From: Crossiella sp. S99.2
GTDB lineage: Bacteria; Actinomycetota; Actinomycetes; Mycobacteriales; Pseudonocardiaceae
DNA: 64,000 nucleotides
NCBI RefSeq assembly: GCF_023094165.1
Contig: NZ_JALMDK010000012.1
Span: 62,001 to 126,000 of the forward strand
Direction: 5' to 3'
The position numbers were made by a program, and so were the translations under genes. The notes beneath the pieces are model-generated. The model did not search any database. It had not been told where the DNA came from and saw only the letters and a program-made list of their open reading frames with translations. Of the stretch, positions 1 to 7,172 are shown piece by piece (the stretch's first letter is position 1; each line of letters begins with the position of its first letter).

Positions 1-1
1 C

Positions 2-856
2 GTGCGCGTAGTGCACGACCGCGTGGCTGACCGAGCCGAGCAGCAGGCGCCGGAACGCGCCGCGGCCGTGGCTGCCCACCACGATGAGCGCCGCGTCCTG
101 GCCGCGTTCCAGCAGGGCGTCGGCCGGCTTCTCGGTGGTCACGACCGCCTCGACCTCGATGTCCGGGCGTTCCCGCCGGAGCGGCTGCAGCCAGCCGGCG
201 AGCAGTTCCTGGCCTTCCCGCTGCATGACCTGCGGGTCGAAGTCCCACACCCGGACCGGGCCGAAGGCATCCAGCGGCAGATCGCTCCAGGCGTGCACGG
301 CCACGATCCGGCGGTGATGCCGGGCGGCGAAGTCGAAGGCGAACTCCAGGGCCGCCGCGCTGGTCGCCGAACCGTCCACACCGACGATCACCGGGCCACG
401 CTCGGGGTCGGCTGAGGCGCGCAACACGATCACCGGGCAGCTCACCCCGCGAACCACACTGGAGGCGATCGAGCCGAGCCGGATGCCGGTGGTGGCCGAG
501 CGCCCGGCCGCGCCGAGCACCAGCAGCGCGGCCTCGCGGCTGTGCTCGACCAGCACGTCCAATGGGTCGCCGGGCACGAAGTCGCCGTGCACGTCCAGGT
601 CCGGGTGGGCGGTGCGACAGCGCTGGACCAGCTCCGCCAAGGACTGTTCGGCCCAGTCCCGCACCGAGTCCTGCTCGATCGCGCCCTCCGGCAAGGCGGC
701 CACCCCGTAGCCAGGGGCGGTCACCTCGTGCGCCCACACCAGCCGCAGCGGCAGTGCCCGCAGCCGCGCCTCGGTCGCCGCCCACTCGGCCGCGGCCACC
801 GCTGAGGGCGAGCCGTCGACCCCCGCGATCACCCGTGCGCCAAGTTCCACCGTCAT
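2..856 (-). CDS. Universal stress protein, tandem UspA domains (3' end cut by window edge)
   Basis: The minus-strand frame opens with ATG at 856-854 and stays open to the window edge (285 codons), so the extreme C-terminus is missing. Two UspA domains are visible: the first begins VIAGVDGSPSA near residue 9, the second begins VIVGVDGSATS near residue 150. Each has the G-x2-G-x9-G(S/T) ATP-binding pattern, seen as GAAGRSATTGIRLGSIASS in the first and GSHGRGAFRRLLLGSVS in the second. Tandem Usp proteins of about 290 residues are common in actinomycetes and are usually ATP-binding cytoplasmic stress proteins, often induced in dormancy or hypoxia; the function here is inferred from family only. 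It is divergent from the agmatine deiminase gene, and the shared intergenic region of about 100 bp holds a palindromic operator. Confidence 0.9.
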   Translation of the reverse strand, partial: MTVELGARVIAGVDGSPSAVAAAEWAATEARLRALPLRLVWAHEVTAPGYGVAALPEGAIEQDSVRDWAEQSLAELVQRCRTAHPDLDVHGDFVPGDPLDVLVEHSREAALLVLGAAGRSATTGIRLGSIASSVVRGVSCPVIVLRASADPERGPVIVGVDGSATSAAALEFAFDFAARHHRRIVAVHAWSDLPLDAFGPVRVWDFDPQVMQREGQELLAGWLQPLRRERPDIEVEAVVTTEKPADALLERGQDAALIVVGSHGRGAFRRLLLGSVSHAVVHYAH

Positions 857-921
857 ATCTCCGGCTACCCCATCCGGACAAGGGCAAACAGCACCGCCGA
901 CAAAGCCACCTGCCAGTGGAG

Positions 922-941
922 TTGACTAAAATTTCAGTCAA
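922..941. promoter_or_regulatory. 20-bp palindromic operator, candidate TetR binding site
   Basis: TTGACTAAAATTTCAGTCAA is an inverted repeat with perfect 6-bp arms (TTGACT/AGTCAA) and only one mismatched pair in the AT-rich centre. It stands out in a region of about 70% GC. It lies 15 bp upstream of the agmatine-deiminase-like gene, whose operon ends with a TetR-family regulator, and also faces the usp gene. Autoregulation by that TetR protein is the simplest reading. The left arm could also serve as a -35 element, but no convincing -10 follows. Confidence 0.6.
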
Positions 942-956
942 TGCCATGGTGGACCC

Positions 957-2000
957 ATGCCGCCGAACAGCCAGAACACCGCACCAGATCCACCTTGGCG
1001 GATGCCGGCCGAGTGGGTTCCGCACGCTCGCACGCACCTGTCCTGGCCCGCGCACACCTCGCTGTACCGGACGGACCTGCCCGCCGTCCGCGCGGCGGTG
1101 GCCCGGCTCGCCCGAGCCATCGCCGAGTACGAACCGGTGACCCTGCTGGCCCGGCCCGAACAACAGACCGCGGCCCGGCAGGCGGTCGGCGGCGCGGTCG
1201 AGGTGCTGCCGATCCCGGTGGACGACCTGTGGACGCGCGACCACGGGCCGACCTTCGTCCGCCGTCCCGGCGAGGTGGCCGGGGTCGACTTCGGCTTCAA
1301 CGGCTGGGGCGACAAGCAGCGGCCGCACGAGGACGACCACCAGGTGCCCCGGCGGCTGCTCGGCCACCTGGGCCTGCCCCGGCACGCCGCGCCGATCGTG
1401 GCCGAGGGCGGCTCGCTGGAGGTCGACGGCGAGGGCACCCTGCTGGCCACCGCAAGCTCGCTGATCAACGACAACCGCAACCCTGGTCGCGGAAAGGAGG
1501 AGATCGAGGCCGTGCTCGGCGCGCTCCTGGGTGTCCGCAAGGTCATCTGGCTGGCCGGGCTCCGCGGGGGTGACATCACCGACTGCCACGTGGACGGCCT
1601 GGCCCGGTTCACCGCGCCCGGTGTCGTCCTGCTCAACCGGCCTGCCGCCGGATCATCGCCGGATGAGTGGACGGCGGTCTGCGACGAGGCCCGGAAGTCC
1701 CTCCAAGCCGCCACGGACGCCCAGGGCCGGGCGATCGAGGTGATCGAGCTGCCGGAGCCGGAGCGCGCCCGGATCCGCGGCTCAGGGGACTTCCTGGCCA
1801 CCTATCTCAACTACTACGTGGCCAACGGCGCGGTGTTCGCGCCGCGGTTCGGCGACCGGCGAGCCGACGACCACGCCCGCGGCCTGCTGGCCGAGCTGCA
1901 CCCCGGCCGGACGGTGGTCCAACTCGATATCGACCCCATCGCCTACTACGGCGGTGGCATCCACTGCGCGACCCAACAGGAGCCGACCATGACAATGTGA
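957..2000 (+). CDS. Agmatine deiminase / peptidyl-arginine deiminase family enzyme
   Basis: 347 residues with the full guanidino-modifying active site of the agmatine deiminase (PAD_porph) family: WTRDHGP at about 92-98 (substrate Asp), EGGS at 150-153, DCHVD with His211 and Asp213, and the nucleophilic cysteine in GGGIHCATQQEP (Cys337) near the C-terminus. Family members hydrolyse agmatine to N-carbamoylputrescine and ammonia in the arginine-decarboxylase route to putrescine, in the cytoplasm. The substrate is inferred; free arginine or a related guanidino compound is possible. No good ribosome site precedes the ATG at 957 and the operator sits close upstream, so a very short or absent leader is likely. 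The TetR gene follows after 4 bp. No carbamoylputrescine amidase lies next to it; a nitrilase-family gene is about 51 kb away at 52813. Confidence 0.88.
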   Translation: MPPNSQNTAPDPPWRMPAEWVPHARTHLSWPAHTSLYRTDLPAVRAAVARLARAIAEYEPVTLLARPEQQTAARQAVGGAVEVLPIPVDDLWTRDHGPTFVRRPGEVAGVDFGFNGWGDKQRPHEDDHQVPRRLLGHLGLPRHAAPIVAEGGSLEVDGEGTLLATASSLINDNRNPGRGKEEIEAVLGALLGVRKVIWLAGLRGGDITDCHVDGLARFTAPGVVLLNRPAAGSSPDEWTAVCDEARKSLQAATDAQGRAIEVIELPEPERARIRGSGDFLATYLNYYVANGAVFAPRFGDRRADDHARGLLAELHPGRTVVQLDIDPIAYYGGGIHCATQQEPTMTM

Positions 2001-2004
2001 CCTT

Positions 2005-2622
2005 GTGAGCGAAGCCCCAGACCGACGGCAGGCCCTGCTGGAGGCGACCTGCCGGATGATCTCCCGCACCGGCGTCCGCGGCCTCCGGGTCGAGGAGGTG
2101 GCGCAGCAGGCCGGCGCGTCCACCGCGTTGATCTACTACTACTTCAAGAGCAGGAGTGGCCTGCTGGCGGCGACCATGCGGTTCGTCGACGAGCGTGCCG
2201 AGGAGTACACCCACTCGCGCCGTGGCACCGGGTTCGACCGGCTGCTGGACAACCTGCAGCGTGAGTTCCAGGACAAGCGCCGGGTGCGGGAGAACTCCGC
2301 GGTATGGGGTGAGCTGCGCGCCGCCGCGGTGTTCGACAAGGGACTGCGGACCATCGTGGGCAATGCCAACCTCCGGTGGAACAACGCCGTCACCGAGCTG
2401 ATCGAGCAGGGCCGGGAGGACGGCAGCATCCGGGCCAAGGTCGATCCGGCGGCGATGGCGGTCCGATTCACCGCGCTCGTGGAAGGACTCAGCTCACGCT
2501 GGCTGGCCAAGTTGATCAGCACCGAGGAGGCGCATTCGGCGGTACTGGCCGCGGTGTCCGCCGAGTGTCGGCCGCGACAGCTGCACGCGGTCCAGCCGGA
2601 GCCGACTGCTCCGACCGTGTGA
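2005..2622 (+). CDS. TetR-family transcriptional regulator
   Basis: 205 residues. The N-terminal helix-turn-helix reads VEEVAQQAGASTALIYYYFKSRSGLL (about residues 30-55), the standard TetR signature. The remainder is a helical ligand-binding and dimerisation domain with no recognisable ligand. It starts with GTG four bases after the stop of the agmatine-deiminase-like gene, so the two are co-transcribed and probably translationally coupled. The palindrome at 922-941 upstream of the operon is the likely operator, suggesting derepression by agmatine, a polyamine or the enzyme's own substrate. Confidence 0.9.
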   Translation: MSEAPDRRQALLEATCRMISRTGVRGLRVEEVAQQAGASTALIYYYFKSRSGLLAATMRFVDERAEEYTHSRRGTGFDRLLDNLQREFQDKRRVRENSAVWGELRAAAVFDKGLRTIVGNANLRWNNAVTELIEQGREDGSIRAKVDPAAMAVRFTALVEGLSSRWLAKLISTEEAHSAVLAAVSAECRPRQLHAVQPEPTAPTV

Positions 2623-2763
2623 CGTGTGGATCACCTGCCTGGCAGCCGTGACCTGGGGTTCCCAGGGGCGGCTGAGAGGGTGGTGGCGATGCGTGGTCCG
2701 GTCTGGGCGGAGCGATCAAGCAGATGGTCCGTCGGAGTGGGGTTAACGGACTGGAACATCATT

Positions 2764-2778
2764 CTGAACGGTGTTCAG
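2764..2778. promoter_or_regulatory. Inverted repeat CTGAACGGTGTTCAG in intergenic region
   Basis: Perfect 6-bp arms CTGAAC/GTTCAG around GGT, in the 341-bp gap between the TetR gene and the DUF3040 gene. This is the size and form of a repressor operator. A second possible hairpin, CCTGGG-gtt-CCCAGG at 2652-2666, follows the TetR gene and may be a weak terminator. Nothing else was recognised in 2623-2963. The regulator that would bind is unknown. Confidence 0.35.
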
Positions 2779-2963
2779 TCACCCTTGGCTACTACCCCGA
2801 GCGGATGACGTCTGAGACACCACGGTCTCGACTCCGGCGACCGGGTAGTCTAGGCGTCGCACGGATCGTATTCTCAAAGTGACGCCCCACGCGGGGCGCC
2901 CGCCGGGTCCGGCGGAACCGCTGAAGCCCGGCGCCCGCTACAAGCTGTGCCGGAGGAGGAGCC

Positions 2964-3371
2964 ATGCCACTCTCCGAGCACGAGCAGCGACTGCTCGACC
3001 AAATCGAGCGCGCGCTCTACGCCGAGGACCCCAAGTTCGCCTCCACCGTGCGCGGCGCTCGGTTGCGAAGGCCATCTCGACGGCGACGCCTACAGGGGCT
3101 TGCGGTGTTCGTGGTGGGCCTGTTGCTGCTCGTTGTTGGTGTGATCTTGCCCGTGTTGCGACCGGCCGAAATCCCGGTGCTGAGCGTCGTCGGCTTCCTG
3201 CTGATGTTCGTCGGCGCCGTGTGGGGCCTGTCCGCCACGAACAAGACAGACCCGGCCGCCGAGGAAGGTGGATCGCCACAACAGCGCTCCGCCACTCCTA
3301 GACGGAGCTCGTTCTCCCAGCGGATGGAAGAACGTTTCCGCCGCCGTTTCGACGACGGTGATCAACACTGA
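2964..3371 (+). CDS. DUF3040 membrane protein
   Basis: 135 residues. The N-terminus MPLSEHEQRLLDQIERALYAEDPKFAS is the DUF3040 signature. An arginine-rich stretch (about 33-42) precedes two closely spaced membrane segments (about 45-65 and 70-90), then a charged cytoplasmic tail. Function is unknown. It is conserved in actinobacteria and, as I recall, often sits close to the mraZ-led cell-division cluster; here it is 16.5 kb upstream of mraZ, with the ABC/NACHT/two-component block between them. A GGAGGAG ribosome site precedes the ATG. Confidence 0.88.
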   Translation: MPLSEHEQRLLDQIERALYAEDPKFASTVRGARLRRPSRRRRLQGLAVFVVGLLLLVVGVILPVLRPAEIPVLSVVGFLLMFVGAVWGLSATNKTDPAAEEGGSPQQRSATPRRSSFSQRMEERFRRRFDDGDQH

Positions 3372-3526
3372 TCGCAGCCGCAGCCACAAGATAGTCCGAC
3401 CACCCAGCGGGGTGTCGCCTCCCAGCAGCCAGGGAGCCGACACCCCGTTGAGTCATGCCCATGGGCGGGTGGACCCTGAGTTGGGCAGGACCCTGACCTG
3501 GGTCGGGCCCTGAACTGGGGCAGGCA

Positions 3527-3554
3527 CTGAGCACCGGCGCGCGTCGGTGCTCAG
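3527..3554. terminator. Hairpin terminator between convergent DUF3040 and NACHT genes
   Basis: A 10-bp perfect stem (CTGAGCACCG / CGGTGCTCAG) around an 8-nt loop. It can serve both the plus-strand DUF3040 gene and the minus-strand NACHT operon ending at 3879. There is no U-tract, as is usual in high-GC actinomycetes. The rest of the 507-bp gap (3372-3878) shows no supported gene. Confidence 0.6.
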
Positions 3555-3878
3555 GGGCGGCCCTCGCCAGGGCCGACGTTTCGGCGTGCGCTCGCCACGG
3601 GGCCGGGCGTGCGGGTCGTCGCGGCGTGGGTGATGTGCGGGAGACTCGGTGTGCAGGATGGGGGCGAGCGCTCAGCTGCGGCGCGGTTGGGGTAGAAGCC
3701 AACCTGTCTGCCGGGGCCAAGCCGGAGTCGGGATGGCTGGTCCAAGGGCGAGCCGGGGCCCGGGGTGGCTCGCCAACGGCAAGTCGGTGCAGAGGGTTTG
3801 TCTCAGGGGCAAGCCGGCAGCGTTGGGCGACCTCTGCGAGCGCGTGGCACCCCACCGCCAGGGCAGGGGGCCGGCGAG

Positions 3879-6800
3879 TCACGGGGCTGGGTGGGGCCAG
3901 GGGTCGGTGGGGTTGAGGTGTTGCCAGATGTTGTGGGCTCGGCGGGCCAGGTCGGGGCGGGTGGCGGTCAGGGTCAGCCAGGTTTCGGGGTCTAGGTCGG
4001 CCAGTAGGTAAGTGTCGGTGGTGGGGGCTCGTTCCAGGAGGGTGATCAGGGCTTCCGCGGCGAGGGGGGTGGGGTCGTTCTGCAGGGCGTCGGTGATCAG
4101 CCTGGTGAGGGGTTCGGTCAGGGCCGGGGTGGGGGGTTCGGGGCGGGTCAGCAGGGTCAGGGCGTGGCGGAGGGTTCGGGTCTCCAGTGCCGAGGCTCGG
4201 GTGGGGAGGCGGAACAGGTGCTGGGTCAGATCGGCGAGTAGGGCGGTGGCCAGGGTGGTGGGGGACTGGTCGTCGGAGGTCATCAGGGTGAGGGCCAGGT
4301 CGAGGAGGGCCAGGCGGTCCGGGGCTGCGGGGTCTTGTGGGCGGGTTTCGGTGATCTGGATGAAGCGTTCGTATTGGGCGGCGTGGTCGGTGGTGGGCTC
4401 GCGGTAGGGCAGGGTCAGCAGGTCCAGCAGGGCGCGGGGGAGGGTGGGCAGGATCTCGCCGTCCGCGACGGGGTGCAGCGCGTAGTCGCGGGCCAGGTGG
4501 TCGAAGAGGGGTTCCAGCACGTGCAGGTGGATGTCCTCGTTGCCGCAGAGGAAATGCAGCAGGCGGCGTTGAGCGCGAGGGGTCTGGTTGGCGTACTGGA
4601 GGCCGCTGAGAGTGGGCGACAGCTCGGTCGCCGGGCGGCGGGTTGACCAGTTGAGGTCCAGGGGTGGCGGGGTGAAGGAGCCGTCGTCTAGGCGGAGTTC
4701 CAGGTCTCGGCGGGTGCCGCGCCAGGTTCGGGTCAGGGCCAGGGTTTCGACCAGGCCGGTCCAGTCGTCGGTGCCGAGTTGGGAGCGCCACAGCAGGGCG
4801 TCGGCACGCCATTGCAGGATCACGCCGGGCTGATCGTCCTCGGTGCCGTACAGCTCGCTGGCGCGCAGCTCCCTGGCGGTGATGACGGTGAGCAGGAGCA
4901 GGTTGGCGCGGTAGGCGGCGTGCTGGGCGGGGACCGTGGTGGGCCGAGGCCGGTAGTCGGCGTGACTGCGGGTGGGGTGGGCTTCGGGGGCCGCGCGGTA
5001 CAGGCGGATCAGCAGCGCGGTCAGGCCGGTGCGGGTGTCCGGGGTGGCGGCCTCGGCGAGTTCGGTGAGGAAGGTGAGGATGGGGCGGCGACTGCTCAGC
5101 GGGGTGTGCGCGAGCAGGGCATGTGGGAAACCGTCGTTGAGCGGGATGACGGCGAGGGGGTTGGCGGCCGCGGCGGCGGCTATCGCGTGCAGGCCGTGCA
5201 GGGCCTGCCAGGTGAGGCGGGCGACCAGGTATTCGCCGAAGGTGGCGTGCAGGAACTCGTAGGTGCGCAGTCGGTGGTCGTCGCGCTGGGCTTCGGCGCG
5301 GTGGATGAAGAAGAACCGGCCCAGCGTGGTCTCGGCCGGACCGAGCGGGGTGCGCACGCCGGTGAGCGGGTTGCCGCGGGCGCCGAGCAGGGCGGCCAGG
5401 TCCGCGTCCAGGTCCGGCTCGGTGATCCACTGCTGGCCGCGGTTGAACATGCCGTAGGCGACCACCGACAGCCGCCGGAGTTCCTCCTCGACCGCGGCCG
5501 CCAGGTCCGGATCGGCCAGGCCGTCGCGGGTTTTGCCGACCTCGCGCCGGGCGAAGCGGCGCAGCAGGCGTTCGTACAGCTCGCTTTCCCGGAGCTGGGT
5601 GTCGCTGAGGTCGCCGCCGTCGGCGTCGTAGATGGCCAGCATCAGCAGCAGCAACGGCTGGGCGGCCAGGGCCGGGTAGCGCAACGCGGTCGCCGCGGTG
5701 AGCCGGAACCGGGAGCCGGGGTTGCTGGCCTGCCAGTGCGCCAGCCAGCGGGTCACCCGGGGTTCGTCGAAGGGCTCCAGTCGCAGGGCCACGCAGCCGT
5801 CGGGGATGCGGGCCCGGTCGGCGACCGAAGTGCGGGTGGTGACTACGACCGCGACCGGGCGGCCCTGGTCGGCTTCGCGTTGCTGGAACGCGCGGACCCG
5901 CTCCAGGTAGTCGCTCTGGCTGACGCCGGTGGTCTGCAGCAGTTCGTCGAACCCGTCCAGCAGCACCACCGGCAGCGCGTCACCGGCGGAGTTCGCCAGC
6001 TCCGGCCAGTCCAGCCGGTACCCGGTGCCGAGCCGGATTGCCTGCTCGATCTGGGTCTGCACGTCGACCTCGGTGGCCACCTCTCGCAGCGGCACCCGCA
6101 CCGGCAGGAAGTCCGTCGCGGGCAGCCGGGCCGCGAGCACCTGGGTCAGCACCGACTTGCCGGATCCGGGTTGCCCGAGCACCAGCAACGGCAGCGTCAC
6201 CGCCTGCGGCGAGGTGAGGTATCCGGTCAGGAAGTCCTGGATGTCTTGCCGCGGCGGCACTTCCTCCCACCACGCCTCCTGACTCGGCGTGTCGCCCTGG
6301 TGGATTTCCCTTACCCGGCCCAGCGGATCGATGTAGGCATCGCCGAGGGTGGGGATCCGGAAGTCGGCAGGCAACTCGGCGGGCTCGACGAGCGTCCGGT
6401 CCAGCCGGGCCAGGTAGCCACGGGCCAGTTCGGTCCGGCGGGCGTCCGGTTCGCGGCCGGTGGCCAGTGCGGCCAGGTGGGTTTCCAGCTGGGAGAGTCC
6501 GGCGCGGAGGAGTTCCTGGGTGCCCTGGTGTTCGGTGAGGTTGGCCCAGAAACCGAGTTCCGGGCATTCCACGGCCAGCTGCCGGAACAGTTCCTGGTAC
6601 CGCGCGAGTGCCCGGGGCACCAGTGCCTTGCCCACCTGCGCGGTGAACCGGTCGCGGGTGGTCTCGTTCCACCGGTCCCACACCGCGAGTCCGGAGACGA
6701 ACTGGATCAGGTCGATGGCCTGTTGGTGGTAGTGCAGGAAGAGTGTGTCGAGGTTGTCGCGGTAGGGACGCTGCGGGGTCGGCAACGGGACCCCGCTGGT

Positions 6801-7169
6801 CAACAGTTTGTGGATCAGTTCGGCCGTCTTGGTTCGGCTGTCCTGGACGTCGTGCGGATCCGGCCCGAACGGCAGTGCCTCGAACGCCTCGAAGAAGGCC
6901 AGGGTCACGATGACCGCGTGCGCGGCCTCCAGGCGCTGGGTGCGGTCGAAGCGGCGTAACCCGCGGACCCGGTCGGAGAGGCCGTTGACCAGATCATGGC
7001 CGTGTTTCACCAGATCCGCCTTGGCGTCGAACCAGCCGAGCACCTCCTCCACCGCGGGCGCGGTGCCGAGCATGGCCGCGCCGGTGATCCGGTCCAGCCA
7101 GGTGACGGCCTTGCTTTCCTTGCCGCCCAACAGACGGACGGCGTCGGCGTAGCTCAGGGTGCGCGGCAC
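3879..7169 (-). CDS. NACHT-domain NTPase, NLR-like, second of a tandem pair
   Basis: 1096 residues, GTG start. A helical N-terminal domain (about 1-300) begins LSYADAVRLLGG and includes EVLGWFDAKADLVKHGHDLVNG; from memory this resembles the NACHT N-terminal helical (NNH) class of bacterial NACHT proteins. The NTPase core follows: Walker A GQPGSGKS at 332-339, Walker B VVLLDGFDEL at 401-410 with the NACHT-type D-x-x-D/E pattern, and sensor VVTTRTS near 442. The C-terminal half is helical and repeat-like, rich in Leu, Thr and Pro, with no membrane segment. It is clearly paralogous to the gene just upstream over the first 500 or so residues but diverges after, and is about 100 residues longer at the C-terminus. 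Its start lies 3 bp after the stop of that gene, so the pair is translationally coupled. Bacterial NACHT proteins include antiphage effectors; that role is inferred. Confidence 0.85.
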   Translation of the reverse strand: MPRTLSYADAVRLLGGKESKAVTWLDRITGAAMLGTAPAVEEVLGWFDAKADLVKHGHDLVNGLSDRVRGLRRFDRTQRLEAAHAVIVTLAFFEAFEALPFGPDPHDVQDSRTKTAELIHKLLTSGVPLPTPQRPYRDNLDTLFLHYHQQAIDLIQFVSGLAVWDRWNETTRDRFTAQVGKALVPRALARYQELFRQLAVECPELGFWANLTEHQGTQELLRAGLSQLETHLAALATGREPDARRTELARGYLARLDRTLVEPAELPADFRIPTLGDAYIDPLGRVREIHQGDTPSQEAWWEEVPPRQDIQDFLTGYLTSPQAVTLPLLVLGQPGSGKSVLTQVLAARLPATDFLPVRVPLREVATEVDVQTQIEQAIRLGTGYRLDWPELANSAGDALPVVLLDGFDELLQTTGVSQSDYLERVRAFQQREADQGRPVAVVVTTRTSVADRARIPDGCVALRLEPFDEPRVTRWLAHWQASNPGSRFRLTAATALRYPALAAQPLLLLMLAIYDADGGDLSDTQLRESELYERLLRRFARREVGKTRDGLADPDLAAAVEEELRRLSVVAYGMFNRGQQWITEPDLDADLAALLGARGNPLTGVRTPLGPAETTLGRFFFIHRAEAQRDDHRLRTYEFLHATFGEYLVARLTWQALHGLHAIAAAAAANPLAVIPLNDGFPHALLAHTPLSSRRPILTFLTELAEAATPDTRTGLTALLIRLYRAAPEAHPTRSHADYRPRPTTVPAQHAAYRANLLLLTVITARELRASELYGTEDDQPGVILQWRADALLWRSQLGTDDWTGLVETLALTRTWRGTRRDLELRLDDGSFTPPPLDLNWSTRRPATELSPTLSGLQYANQTPRAQRRLLHFLCGNEDIHLHVLEPLFDHLARDYALHPVADGEILPTLPRALLDLLTLPYREPTTDHAAQYERFIQITETRPQDPAAPDRLALLDLALTLMTSDDQSPTTLATALLADLTQHLFRLPTRASALETRTLRHALTLLTRPEPPTPALTEPLTRLITDALQNDPTPLAAEALITLLERAPTTDTYLLADLDPETWLTLTATRPDLARRAHNIWQHLNPTDPWPHPAP

Positions 7170-7172
7170 GGG

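Noticed and set aside
4779..6959. A 726-codon plus-strand open frame opposite the NACHT gene
   Set aside because: It is an antisense shadow; composition is Gly/Val/Gln-rich without domain matches, while the minus strand carries intact Walker motifs.
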